From contig CAJNDS010000990.1 of NCBI GenBank assembly GCA_905221605.1, positions 381,235-445,234 of the forward strand: DNA of 64,000 nucleotides. Reading direction: 5' to 3'. Within the stretch, counting starts at the first letter, position 1, and each line of letters opens with the position of its first letter. Shown here piece after piece: positions 11,285-21,946 of the stretch. The translations under genes were made by a program, and so were the position numbers. Under the pieces are notes generated by a model that had not been told where the DNA came from, did not search any database, and saw only the letters and a list, made by a program, of their open reading frames with translations. The stretch is from Symbiodinium natans (Eukaryota > Sar > Dinophyceae > Suessiales > Symbiodiniaceae).

Positions 11285-11862
11285 TGGCGGCAGCTCCCGT
11301 TGCAACGCACTTCCAGGCCAGAAACTCGCTCGAAACCGCGGCAAATGTTAGAATGTGGACCCGGAAGGGCTTCTGAGGGTGTGGGGGTGTGAAGATGTAA
11401 GGCTTAGAACCCGGGAGGTCTTAAAAGGCCCGAAACCGCAAGTTTTGGGTATAGCGTAACCGGGATATACGAGTAGATATCCAATGGTTTGGCATATGGC
11501 TTTCTCAAGATGGCTGAGGGAGGTTGCCAAACCCGGCGTGTGGGGCGCCTAGGGCCTAGGGCCTAGGGCATAGGGCTTAGTTAGGGCTTAGGGCTTAGAG
11601 CTTAGGGTTTAGGTTTTAGGGTTTTGGGTTTAGGAGGGCTTAGGGTTTAGGGTTGGGTTCCAGCCCGCAGGGCTAAGGGTTTTCGAGGCTTTGGAGGCTT
11701 CGGGCTTGCTTTTAGGATACAAGGCTTCAAGAGCAAAGTCCAGAGCTGATCTGGGGTTTTTAGGGCGTTTAGGGTTTTTAAGGCTTTTAGGGTTTGTTTA
11801 GGGTTTTTGTTTGGGTTCTGGGGGTGTTTCGGGCTCAGGGTTCTTAGGAGCTCAGGCTGGGC

Positions 11863-11936
11863 GATCTCATCCGTGCCTCCCGTGCCGCCGCCTTCTCGCG
11901 GACGCGCTGCGTGAAGGAGGTGCTGAAGCACCGGAC
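11863..11936 (-). CDS. candidate exon, unknown gene
   Basis: Acceptor ACCCCCAG, donor GCCCAG. Reads VRCFSTSFTQRVREKAAARE, basic and helical in character, with mostly G/C-ending codons. Confidence 0.55.
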
Positions 11937-12116
11937 CTGGGGGTCCACCAGGGTTCAGGGTGTAGGTTTTAGGGTTTTAGTGTTTAGGGTTTTTGGGTTT
12001 AGTATTTTAGGGTTTAGGAGGGTTTCGTGTTTAGGGTTTTAGGGTTTAGGGACGTTTAGGGTCTAGGTTTTCGGGCTTGGAGTTCAAGGTTTGGTGGGGG
12101 GGGGGGAGCATCTCAC

Positions 12117-12177
12117 CACGCGGCAGAGGGTGAGCAGGACAGACGGTAACCCACGAAGTAGGGCATGCGGTGTTGTT
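12117..12177 (-). CDS. candidate exon, unknown gene
   Basis: Acceptor CCTGTAG, strong donor GTGAGATG. Reads NNTACPTSWVTVCPAHPLPR. A second frame that starts with an ATG is also open. Confidence 0.45.
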
Positions 12178-12806
12178 CTACAGGCACAGCCCCCACACGC
12201 CGTAAGCTTCCATGGGCTTCACCCGAATTGCTTTCTGCCGGCTCTCGAGCCTTCGACTCAGAACTTGCAAAACCCTCGCGCCACAACCCTAAATCCTAAC
12301 ACCTGCCTGTGATAAGGACCTGCAGCCAGCGCTCACGAGGTTTGGGGGGACAGGGTGGGGGGCGGGGGTGGGGGGGGCGTGTCCTGAAGTCTTCCATAGA
12401 CTGGGTTGTAGCTGCCAGTTAGGGCTTTAGAGGTCAAAACAGCAGCAAAAACCGTAAGGCGGTGAAAGCCAGCCAGAACAACCCCAACACCTGCAAAAAC
12501 TTTAACGAGAACCCTAAACTTTACCAAAAAAAGTCCTTAACCCTGAGAACCCTTTCGCAATACCCAAACGAACCCTTAGCTTAAAACATCGAAAGCCCAC
12601 CGAAAACAGCCTTAAACCCTAAAACCCTAACAGTCTCCAAACCCTCCCAATCCTACCGCTCAACTCACTAAACTAGTTCCTAGCAGCTTGGGGAAAAGAG
12701 GTACCATTCACCCCCCCTTCGTCACTTACGCCTTTGGGGTTTGGGGACTTAGGGTTTAGGGGTTGCTTCGGCTTCTGCACGATCCCGAATTATATTTTCA
12801 GCAGAC

Positions 12807-12890
12807 CAACTGATCGAAGGCACTCCGCGCGTCAACGCGCGCGCCGGGGCGGTCCAGTTGCGCATGGCGGGCAGCGACGACCCAAAACCC
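12807..12890 (-). CDS. candidate exon, unknown gene
   Basis: 84 bp, 28 codons in phase 0. Acceptor CACTTCAG, donor GTCTGC. Reads GFWVVAARHAQLDRPGARVD and then ARSAFDQL. Confidence 0.55.
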
Positions 12891-13733
12891 CTGAAGTGCA
12901 AAACCTCTGGGTTTGGGGGGTTGGCTTCGGGTTCCCCATCCGAGACCCAGACGCCGCAACGCCCAAGCCCTGAACAAGAGAGACCTGTCTACAGCAATCA
13001 CAGCAACTGAGCTTTTATTGCTCCAAGGGATCAGTTGAGGACATGCAGCTTTCGGGTTTGGGGTTTGGGGCTCCAGGCTTTGTGAGGGTTTGGGTTCAGG
13101 GTAGTTGGGGGAAAGCCTGAAGCGAGGGGCTTCGGGAGTTGCTTGGAGTTGAAAACCTTACAGCCATCAACCCTAACACCGAAACCTAACCCAAAACCCT
13201 GAATCCTAAACCCTCACCCAAAACCCAGAGTCCTAGGCCTGACATCCCACGAAGGCGAAATCGCGTCGAACTGCATAGTTAGCGCCTCTTGAAAACGATT
13301 ATATTCCTCAGTAAGATCCTCTTAAAACCAACAAGAAGGGATAGACCATACACCAAGGTCCTACCTAGCGTTGGAGGCTTCACCACTTTGATTCCGAGAA
13401 GAATGCTTCATCGGAGAGCCGACGGCTCCCCTTTTCTTTCGCAGCTCCCCAGGGCCAGAAACGATCTGCACATCATGGGGAGGTCCGCAGGAAATGCGGC
13501 GGCGCAGCATCAAAGTGCACCCTTGCATCCTAAGCCTGCCTAAGCCCTAAACCCGGTTTGGGGTTTAGGGTTTGGGTTTGGGGTTTGGGGTTTAGGGTTT
13601 GGGGTTTAGGGTTGGGGTTTCGGCTTTGGGGTTTCGGCTTTGGGGTTTATGGGTTGGGGCTAAACTTTTGACCCAACTACTTACACTACTAACAGAGTTC
13701 GCTTGGATAGGAATAGGAGCACGCGCATCTCAC

Positions 13734-13830
13734 TCTGAATCCAGCACTGCCCGCACCCCGCGCTCAGCGTAGCTCGCTGCTCGCCGAGCCTCGTCCTCGG
13801 GCCCCTGGTACCGGAACGTTGCGAAAATTC
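13734..13830 (-). CDS. candidate exon, unknown gene
   Basis: 97 bp. Acceptor AACCCAG, strong donor GTGAGATG. Reads IFATFRYQGPEDEARRAASY then AERGVRAVLDSE. Acidic and helical with very high G/C at third positions; one of the better orphan exons. Confidence 0.6.
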
Positions 13831-14275
13831 CTGGGTTTAGGGCTCATGGGGTTTAGGGTTTTGGGTTTTGGGTTCAGGGTTTTAGGTTTTAGGTTTTAGG
13901 TTTTAGGGTTTAGGGTTTAGGGTTTAGAGTTTAGGGTTTAGGGCTCAGGGTTTTAGGTTTTAGGGTTTAGGGTTCGGGTTTTGGGCTTAGGGCTTGGCTG
14001 GGTGTAGGGTTTAGGAGCTCCAGCCCCCCATCGGGTCAAGAAAACAAGCCTGATGCTTGGTGTTTTGGGGGGCCTCGTGTTTGCGAGCTTGGAGGGTCAG
14101 ACCTCGGGAGACCACCTCCCCTCGATGCCCGAAACCCCGGGACCAAACTCGGAACCCCTCCTAAGACCCTATGAGGGTGCAGGACTGAAGGTTTGAAACC
14201 CAGCATCATGAGCACCAAGACAGATGCCTCGGCACTGTCGCCACAACTACAAGCAGAATCCAGCATGCCGCTCAC

Positions 14276-14343
14276 ATCTCCGGCAAAAACCGCGTGGCGA
14301 AAGGCAGATTCAATTCGAGCACGCAACAAGTCGAGTCGCCACC
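14276..14343 (-). CDS. candidate exon, unknown gene
   Basis: Acceptor CACCTCAAG, strong donor GTGAGCGG. Reads GGDSTCCVLELNLPFATRFL. Another frame remains open further, but ignores the GTGAGC donor. Confidence 0.5.
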
Positions 14344-14676
14344 CTTGAGGTGAAGTGTGAAATGGCCTAAACCCTCCCTAAACCCGCCCGAAATCCAGAA
14401 AGCACACCTTAAGCCCTAAACCCCTACACCCCTAAACCCCTATAAATTCCTTGAACCCCTCACCCAAAGTCCCTTTAAATTCCTTACACCCCTAAACCCC
14501 TAAGCCTCAACCTCTAAATCCCCAAAAAGTTCTCTATACCCTTTATGATTTACTTTACGTGACCCCTAAACCCCCTAAACCCCTAAACCTCTGACACCCT
14601 AAACCCTGCACAATTTACATCTGTTGAACCCCGCAACCCCTAAACCCTACAACCCTGGGCCACTAAACCCCTGAAC

Positions 14677-14980
14677 CCCAAACCCTAAACCCTAAACCCT
14701 AAACCCTAAACCCTAAACCCTAAACCCTAAACCCTAAACCCTTGCAGCCAGGGCTTCCGAAGCTCTCGGCCAGCGCCTCGGGCGCCGTCGCGCCGAAGCT
14801 CATGGAAGCAAAGTCGCCGCCGCCCAGGAGGTGGAAGTGAACCTGGGGTTTAGGGTTTAGGGTTTAGGGTTTAGGGTTTAGGGTTTAGGGCTGAGGGTTT
14901 AGGGTTTAAGGTTGAGGGCTTAGGGCTTAGGGCTTATGGGATTAGGGCTTAGGGTTTAGGGTTTAGGGTTTTTGTAGGGG
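14677..14980. repeat. inverted CCCTAAA / TTTAGGG pair around exon 14740-14842
   Basis: CCCTAAA units at 14677-14741 and TTTAGGG-type units at 14845-14980, mirror-oriented about the exon. Confidence 0.9.
14740..14842 (-). CDS. candidate exon, unknown gene
   Basis: 103 bp. Acceptor AACCCCAG, donor GTTTAGGG inside the first telomere-like unit. Reads VHFHLLGGGDFASMSFGATA then PEALAESFGSPGCK. A textbook case of this locus: the plus strand shows nine CCCTAAA units ending at one border and TTTAGGG units starting at the other. Confidence 0.65.
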
Positions 14981-15150
14981 TTTTAGCGGCTTTGCGGGTT
15001 TCGGGGCTCAGTGGTTTATGGGTTTGGGGTTCAGGGGTTTAGGCGTTTAGGGATTTACGGATTTGAGGTCTGGGGGGCTTCGAGGTGTAGGGGTTTAGGG
15101 CGTAGTGGGGCCTTTAAGGGTTTAGAGTCAAGGGGCCTTAAGTCTTCAAG

Positions 15151-15430
15151 GTTTGGGTTTTGGGGTTTTGGGGTTTTGGGGTTTTGGGGTTTTGGGGTTT
15201 TGGGGTTTTGGGGTTTTGGGGTTTTGGGGTTTTGGGGTTTTGGGGTTGTGGGGTTGTGGGGTTTTGGGGTTTTGGGGTTTTGGGGTTGTGGGGTTTTGGG
15301 GTTTTGGGGTTTTGGGGTTTTGGGGTTGTGGGGTTTTGGGGTTTTGGGGTTTTGGGGTTTTGGGGTTTTGGGGTTTTGGGGTTTTGGGGTTTTGGGGTTT
15401 TGGGGTTTTGGGGTTTTGGGGTTTTGGGTT
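15151..15430 (+). repeat. TTTTGGGG 8-mer array, about 33 units
   Basis: Tandem GGGGTTTT with scattered GGGGTTGT variants. The unit equals the telomere repeat of spirotrich ciliates, but here it is an interstitial array beside TTTAGGG tracts. The GFGVLGFW-type open frames on plus and KPQNPKTP-type frames on minus are artefacts of this array. Confidence 0.97.
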
Positions 15431-15712
15431 CGGAGCTGTAGACATTAGCGACTCAGGCTTACGGATTTGGCAGACCTTCAACCCTAAACCCTAAACAACC
15501 CTAAACGCTATCCCAACGAGCCGTAAACCCTAAACCCGCAGCCTTGCACCCTGAGCCCCCTAAATCCTAGACCTACTGGTTCTTAGCAGGGAATGAAGTG
15601 GCTAGGGACTCTTTTGAATGCCTGCACGGGCATCTACACGGGGATAAAAGGCGCTAATTCCCTCATTATTACTAAGAACCAGCGGGCAAAAGGCAAAAAC
15701 ATGAGCCCTCAC

Positions 15713-15745
15713 AGTTCGAGGTGCGATGGGGTCGGCAGCACGCCC
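15713..15745 (-). CDS. candidate small exon
   Basis: 33 bp. Acceptor CTGGCGAG, donor GTGAGGGC. Reads GVLPTPSHLEL. Too short to be secure. Confidence 0.35.
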
Positions 15746-16064
15746 CTCGCCAGGGAAGAAGAGATACCTCAGGTTCCGGGTTTTGAGGGTCTTTAATTAA
15801 GGTTTAGGGTTTGGGGTCCAGGGTTTAGGGTTTAGGGTATGCAAGTTCAACTCAGCCTGACAAGCTGCTAAAACAGCCGCGCATGGACCATAAGGGCAGC
15901 TCCACGAGACTGAGACAAAACCTTGCCCAGACCTTGCTGGACAAGGGAGAAGGGGCACAAGAAACAAGGGCCTGGAAGGGGCCCGGAATCCCAGTTTGGA
16001 GTCGAAAAGGTGCGTCTGGGCCAGATGTGGACGTCAGGCATGGAACAGGACGAATTCTTTACCC

Positions 16065-16574
16065 CTATACCGCCGCGGAGGGCATGTCGGTGCTACACTC
16101 AGGCTCCAAGAAGAGGTCAGCAAAGATGGCCCGCATGGTGGCATCCGCCGGGAGGGTGTCCCGTCTGCGAGGAACAGACCGACCATGGGAGCGGGCAATG
16201 ACAACTGCAAGTTGGTCTAGCAGGCGACCATGCACAGCCGGTGCGTTGCCGGCCTCAGCGACGCAGACTGCGCGCGCAAGACGGTGCAGGAGGGCGCCAG
16301 TCTCGTTGCTCATCCCAAGCACAATTGGCTGGTAGGTGATGCCGGCTTCTCGACACAAGGCCTCAGTGCGCTGATGTCGGCACTTGTGGGCTGCACAGGC
16401 CGCAGCAGGAGCTGCCCGAGTGGCTTCCGAGTGTGAGGCGCTCAAGGCATTGACGACGGCGAAGTCCAGAGCAAGTGGCTGGGTTGTTAGTCGCCAGCTT
16501 CCGTCAGGCAACCTGTAGGGTTGCCCTGCAGTGCTTTCAGAATTCAGGGCTTCGGCCTCAGAATTCGGCTTCAT
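16065..16574 (-). pseudogene. probable non-LTR retroelement C-terminal fragment
   Basis: A 169-codon open frame starting at an ATG. Its middle (LALDFAVVNALSA, then about 35 residues, then ITYQPIVLGMSNETGALL, then RLLDQLAVVIARSHGRSVPR) follows the layout I associate with the region after the reverse transcriptase in dinoflagellate LINE-like elements. No reverse transcriptase catalytic motif is in the window, so it would be 5'-truncated. It carries no telomere-like repeats, unlike the flanks. It may instead be a host exon. Confidence 0.45.
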
Positions 16575-17000
16575 GTTTGAGTGTTCAGAACTCGTGGCCG
16601 AGGGTTTTTGAGACTAGGGTGACTCGGGCACTACGCATGCGGTGAGCTCTCTCAATGATGGCCCCTTTCTTTGGATACGACGGCCCCGAATATGTTAAGC
16701 CCTAAACCCTGAACCCTGAACCCCAAAAAGATCACAATTTCGAGAACAGACCATTTAGGCTCTGAGAGAACAGAAAACCCTAAACCCCAAACCCTAAACC
16801 CAAGCCATGTGGGATGAGCCCGAAAGCCCTGAAACCCGAAATGCGGAACGCCCGAAGCACCAAAGCGGCATAGGAAAAACTCGACCTCTAAGACCCCTAA
16901 AGCCCTCAAAAAATCACAACTTATAACAATGGATAGATAGATAGATGTATATACACATCACAAGGAAATGGGTCAACGAAGCATAACATCTCAAACAAAC

Positions 17001-17079
17001 CCTGAGCCCGCCAAAGTTGGAGCCCGGCTGCTCGAAGGCGAAGCTGAGAAGCGGCTCTCGCAGCTCGGGGCCGATGTGC
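17001..17079 (-). CDS. candidate exon, unknown gene
   Basis: 79 bp. Acceptor GAGCCGAG, donor GTTTGTTTG. Reads HIGPELREPLLSFAFEQPGS then NFGGLR. Alternative frames are arginine-rich and less protein-like. Confidence 0.5.
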
Positions 17080-17221
17080 CTCGGCTCGGATCAAGGGAGC
17101 CCTTTGGGGCTTCAAGGGGCTTTCGGGTCTTGGGGGGCATTTGGGGGGGGCTTTAGGGGATCTAGGGCCTAGGGTTTAGGGTTTGGGGTCTAGGGTTTAG
17201 GTTTGAGGGCTTAGGCTTCAC

Positions 17222-17292
17222 GAGAACGCGCCGAGTGGCCCCGCGGCCAGAGCGAGCTCCTGCAACCGGGCCACGTCCACAGCCCCCTCCTC
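17222..17292 (-). CDS. candidate exon, unknown gene
   Basis: 71 bp. Acceptor CACGGCAG, donor GTGAAGCC. Reads EEGAVDVARLQELALAAGPL then GAFS, with third positions almost all G or C. Confidence 0.6.
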
Positions 17293-17319
17293 CTGCCGTG
17301 CGGCTTAGGGCGCTGGGTG

Positions 17320-18045
17320 ACCCTACTAAACATCCTAAACACCCTAAAACCCTAAATCCCCTAAACCCTTAAAGAACCCGAGAAACCTAAAATCCCTGAG
17401 CACCCTAAAACCCTGAAACACCATCAAAACCCCGAAAACCCTAAAATCCTTAAACACCGCCAAACCCTAAACCCCCTGACCCCCTAAATTCTAAAACCCC
17501 TCAACACCCTAAAACCCCAAAACCCTAAACCCCTAACCCCCTACCACCTAAACCCTAAACATCCTAAAAACCTAAACACCCTAAAATGCTAAAACCCCTG
17601 AACCCCCCTAGCCCCCCAAACCCTAAACCCCCTAAAACCCGAAAAAAACCTAAACTCCTTAAACCCCCAACCCCCTAAACCCCCCCCCCCCCCCCCAAAA
17701 AAAAAAAAAAAGCCTAAACCCCCTAAACCCTAAATACCCGAAGAACCCTAAACCCCCAAGCCCCTAAACCCTAAAACCCCTAAAACCCTAAAACCCCCCA
17801 AACTCACCTAACCCCCTAAACCCTAAAGACCCTACAAGCCCCAAAAACACCCTTAAAAACCCTACCCCCTAATCACTAAAAACCCCAAACACTAAACCCC
17901 CTGACCCGAAACACCCTAAAAAGCCCTAAACACCCTTAAAAACCCTGATAACCTAAACCCTGAAACCCCTAAAGCCCTTAAATCCCCTAAAACCCTTAAA
18001 TCCCCGAAAACTCTCAAATCCCTAAAACCCCTGAAAACCTTTCGC
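17320..18045 (-). repeat. 0.7-kb degenerate CCCTAAA/CCCTAAAA block
   Basis: Telomere-like units with length and base variants (CCCTAAAA, CCCCTAAA, ACCCTAA), interrupted by a poly-C/poly-A junction near 17680-17712. No gene seen. Confidence 0.9.
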
Positions 18046-18050
18046 CCGAC

Positions 18051-18101
18051 CCTCGCAAGGACCAGACCTTCGGGAGATCGATCTGCATGCCGCCCGATTT
18101 C
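18051..18101 (-). CDS. candidate exon, unknown gene
   Basis: Acceptor AGACTCAG. Reads KSGGMQIDLPKVWSLR. The donor may be GTCTGG after ...LPK or GTCGGG further on. Confidence 0.5.
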
Positions 18102-19099
18102 CTGAGTCTGGGCTGCTGTTAAGGAGCTTCAGGGATAGGACTTAGGGAGTAGGGCTTTGGGCTTAGGGTTTAGGGTTTAGGGTTTAGAGTCTAGGGTTTA
18201 GGGTTTGGGGTTTGGGGGGTGCTTACGGCTTTGCCCTGAGACCTTAAATGGTGCTTTCATAGAGCGGATGTCTAGTCAGTTCCTTGTAATGGTCGCTTCA
18301 CCCTCGTGTCGAATTTTCCTTTCCTCAAAAGGCAACCCCAGAGTTGGCGGAACGATGATTGTGCTCCCAAGAGGGTCTTCCAGCAGTAGCTGCCCCTAGA
18401 GTAGTAGACAGAACCCAGGAAAGGCTTTGGTAGAAGGCGCAGGGCTTGAGGGCTTGGGATTCTTAAGGGAGCCTCAGGGCTTTTGGGGGATTTTACGTGG
18501 GCTTGAGCTCTACAGGAGGGGTCGAAGTACCATGAACCCCAAACCCCAAACCCTGAACCCCAAACCATATGAACCCCAAACCATATAAACCCCAAAGTCC
18601 CGGCTGTTCGGGAAGCCTTCCCTCCCGACCACGGCCTGCTGGCTTCAAGGACAGCAGGAGACTTTCGAGTTCCCAAAGGTTTCCGGGCTTCGGATGGCCT
18701 CAAAGCTTCAGTGCAAGCCTGAATCCCCAAACCCCCCTAAGCCCTAACCCTACACCCTAAACCCTAACTCCTAACTAAGCCCAAAACCCTAAGCCCTAAA
18801 GCGCAAGATCTCTCAAGCTGGGGGGATGTCCAGGCTCGAAGGGGGTGAACATCCTTAAGCTTGGAAATTTGGGGGCTTGGGGCTGAGGGCTAAGGGCTTT
18901 CGAGCTCCAAGGCTGTAGGGTCCAGGGTCTGAGTGGGGTTTAGGGCTTTTATTCGTTTTTAGGGTTTCTCTTTTTGAGGGCTTCTCTTTTTGTTTTATGG
19001 TTTTTCGTTTTTAGGGTTGTTTCATATTTAGGGCTTAGGTTTTTTCGCTTTTCGGGTTTGGGGCTTAGGGAGGCAAGGGCTTGGGCTTTGGAGTGGGGC

Positions 19100-19190
19100 T
19101 CTGGTAGCCAGGGGGCAGCAGCACCATGACGGCCCCGTCCACGAACCTGAGCTGCCTCACGGCTTCGGCGCTTTGGCCGTTGAAGGAGAC
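19100..19190 (-). CDS. candidate exon following 19730-19812
   Basis: 91 bp. Acceptor CCTTGGCAG, donor GCCCCA (GC type). Reads VSFNGQSAEAVRQLRFVDGA then VMVLLPPGYQ. It starts in phase 0, matching the phase-0 end of the exon at 19730-19812, so the two probably belong to one unrecognised gene. Confidence 0.6.
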
Positions 19191-19214
19191 CTGCCAAGGT
19201 GAGCAGCTGCCAGG

Positions 19215-19330
19215 TTGGTTTAGGGTTTAGGGTTTAGGGTTTAGGGTTTAGGGTTTAGGGTTTAGGGTTTGGGGTTTGGGGTTTGGGGTTTGGGGTTTAG
19301 GGTTTAGGGTTTAGGGTTTAGGGTTTAGGT
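19215..19330 (+). repeat. TTTAGGG array with TTTGGGG interruption
   Basis: About 16 tandem units; the middle four carry TTTGGGG. Confidence 0.95.
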
Positions 19331-19729
19331 TTCTTTTGCCTGGCGTCCAAGAAAATAGGGTGCAGGGTTTCATTACGAAACAGTCCCCCAAACAATTTTC
19401 CAAGGGAGCAGCCCACGAGCTGCCCTGATTCGCTTTAGCAAGTTGTTTCGGTGGTCCGCATTTATGCGGAGCCCCGGCGGCCGTGGAGCTACAAAGTCTG
19501 GAAAGCTTAGACCCTCAAGCTTCAGGGCTTCCCCTCAACCCTCGACCCCTAGCCGCCCTACCCCCAGCCCCGTCCCAGCCCCAGCCCACATCATTAAACC
19601 CCAAAATTGTTTTTTTTTTTTGGGGGGGGGGGGGGGGGGCCTACGCACTAAAGCGAGTCCAACATTAACCCGTAAACCCTAAACCCTAACCGCTCCCTCC
19701 CCTAAAGCCACACTTTAAAAGCCCCTAGC

Positions 19730-19812
19730 CTCCAGAGGCCCCTGGCGCGTGAGGCGGAAGCACACGTCGTCTCCAGCCGCATCCCGGAAAGACAGCTCCG
19801 GAACATCCACAC
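19730..19812 (-). CDS. candidate exon, unknown gene
   Basis: 83 bp. Acceptor CGCTCGCAG, donor GCTAGG (GC type). Reads VDVPELSFRDAAGDDVCFRL then TRQGPLE. High G/C at third positions and a clean join to 19100-19190. One of the strongest orphan exons. Confidence 0.65.
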
Positions 19813-21032
19813 CTGCGAGCGGTTTAGGGTTTCGGGTTTAGGGTCCAGGGTCTAGGGTTTCGGTTTAAAAATTTAGGGTTTAGGATTTAGGATTTAGGGT
19901 TTAGGATTCAGGGTTCAGGGCTTAGGGTTCTCAAAGAAACGCTCACCAAAGCGCTCTCAAGGCTAGAAAGGTTCTGGGCTTCGAGGTAGATGCCGGCGAA
20001 TCCAGATGCTCCATGCCACGAAGAATAGCAACTACGAGTCAGCTAAGGCCCGCTTGAGGGGATCCTCTTCACGTGGTCTTTGTGGAGAGCAAGCTTGGGG
20101 TTTAGGACGTGGGGGATCAACGCCGCAACGCCGCCTGAGGTGGCCTTGTCCAGCTGCGCCTGGACCTGGCAAGGAGTGGGGTTTCGGGTTCGGAGTTTAG
20201 GCGTGCGATTGGCAAGGAGGTTTGGGGTTTAGGATTTAGGGAATTTAGGGTTTGGGGTGCTCGGGTTTCGGGCTTGGGGTTTGTGGGTTGGGCCCGATCC
20301 TCGCAACCCTCAGCTTCTCAAAGCCTAAACAAGCCAACACCGGGTTTTTAGTGCTTGGGGTTTGGGGAGTGTGCAAAGGTGGCAAACCAAAACGCAGCGC
20401 AGTGCAGATTACGGTTTCTTACACGCTCTGGACCTTGAGACGCCTTGATGCTCTCCTGACTCAAAACTTTCTTGGTTCTTCGTGGGGTATTTAGGGAAGG
20501 TACCTAAGGCCGCCTCCGTGTGCCCGGTTCCCTAACTCCGTACTGAGAGCTGGTAAGCAGTGCCAGACAACCCGACAGCGCGGGGCTTAGCATGACGCGT
20601 TTACGTGCAGGTCCTTGCTGCGCAAGTGCAGGTCGCGATGTGCAGCGGCAAGCGGCGTCACTTTTTTCGGCAAGGCGCAGACTGCTTCTGTTGGGCTTCG
20701 GATTTCGAGGGGGTGCTGGTTTGGGGTATAGGCGCGGGTGGGTACGTGAGCCACTGGTGGCAAGGATCAGCTTCTCCCAACCTTCACGAAAGCCAACCTC
20801 CGAGGACTTCGCCCAAGTCAAAACTCCACCCCAAGGTCCTCGACCCTAAACACGTAAACCATGAACTGCAAGCCACAACCCGCAAAAAGCGCAAAAACCC
20901 ATCACCTAAGCCCTCCCACACCCCAAGCCTGAAACCTCACACCCCCTTCCCCCCGCCCCCCCCCAAAACCCTAAACCCTAAACCTTCAGCTTTTTAGCCC
21001 CCGGGGCTTGGGGTTTAGGCGTAGGGCTCAGC
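19813..21032. other. 1.2 kb with repeat tracts and ambiguous open frames
   Basis: TTTAGGG-type units at 19823-19930 and 20220-20260. Open frames occur on both strands at 20590-20850, but none has clear splice borders. Confidence 0.4.
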
Positions 21033-21072
21033 CTCAGCAGCCAGCCCACGCTGTCGCCAAGGTTGGGACCTC
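21033..21072 (-). CDS. candidate exon, unknown gene
   Basis: 40 bp. Acceptor CATGAAG, donor GCTGAG (GC type). Reads GGPNLGDSVGWLLR. Confidence 0.45.
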
Positions 21073-21390
21073 CTTCATGGGCAAGCCAAAAGAAGAAACA
21101 GGATGCTTATGAGGTTTAGGGTTCCAGGTTTCGGGGTTTGGGGCTTTGGGTTGCTAAGGCTACTGGGCTCCAAAGTGCTCGCAGGCAGAGCCTTGAACAC
21201 CCGGAAAAGGCGCCCTCTAGAGCCCCTCACCCCCTACAAACCCCCTCCGAGCAGCCGACTCTTAACCCCCTATACCCTTACTCCCTTGAACCCTGCAACC
21301 CTAAAAACCCTAAACCCCCCGAACCCGAAAACGCCTAAACCTCGGTAGGCCTCAGCACCCCCCTAAACCCTAAACCCTAAATCCCCAAAC

Positions 21391-21472
21391 CCTGGAGAAG
21401 GTAGGCCTCAGCCAGACCCTGAAGCTCTTCAGCGGCACCGCGGCCTTGAGCAGTCGGCATGTCACAACGCAA
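21391..21472 (-). CDS. candidate exon, unknown gene
   Basis: 82 bp. Acceptor TTGGAG, donor GTTTGGGG. Reads LRCDMPTAQGRGAAEELQGL then AEAYLLQ, an amphipathic helix-like segment. Confidence 0.6.
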
Positions 21473-21884
21473 CTCCAAGCAAACGTGGGCAAGGATTTGG
21501 GGGTGTTTAGGGGTTCGGGTTTAGGGTTTAGGGTTTGGGGTTTATGGGTTTAGGGGTTAGGGCTTTTAGGTTCTAGGGTTCAAAGTTGGGGGTTTAGGGC
21601 TTCGGGTTTGGGAGTTCATAGGGAAGGTTTGGGATTGAGGGTTGAGGGTTGAAGCTTTGAGGTTGAGGGTTGAGGGTTGCAGGTTGAGGGTTGTATCACG
21701 GTACGCTTGGTTGCACGCTGGAAGCAAGTTGCGCTCCCAAATCCTGAACCAAGCCAGCCTTTTTTCGTTCCGGGTCTTGGGGTTTAGGCCCTTCAGCCAT
21801 CCTCAGAAATCTTAAACCCCAAGCCCCCAAAGCCCTAAGCCCCTATACCACCAACAAGCCTAAACAAGCCCCTAAGCCCCAAAC

Positions 21885-21946
21885 CCGAGGTGCGCACCGC
21901 GACTTCGCTGGCACCGTCACGGCGCAATTGCGCGGCGGCGCCGCTC
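21885..21946 (-). CDS. candidate exon, unknown gene
   Basis: 62 bp. Acceptor GTTGCCAG, donor GTTTGGGG. Reads SGAAAQLRRDGASEVAVRTS. Confidence 0.55.

Noticed and set aside
15011-15494. Long open frames on both strands encoding GFGVLGFW and KPQNPKTP repeats
   Set aside because: They are translations of the TTTTGGGG array, whose unit of 8 gives open frames in several phases; no start context, splice signal or non-repeat portion.
15577-15684. Inverted repeat GGTTCTTAG / CTAAGAACC as a transposon
   Set aside because: The arms are only about 10 bp, with no target duplication and no second copy.
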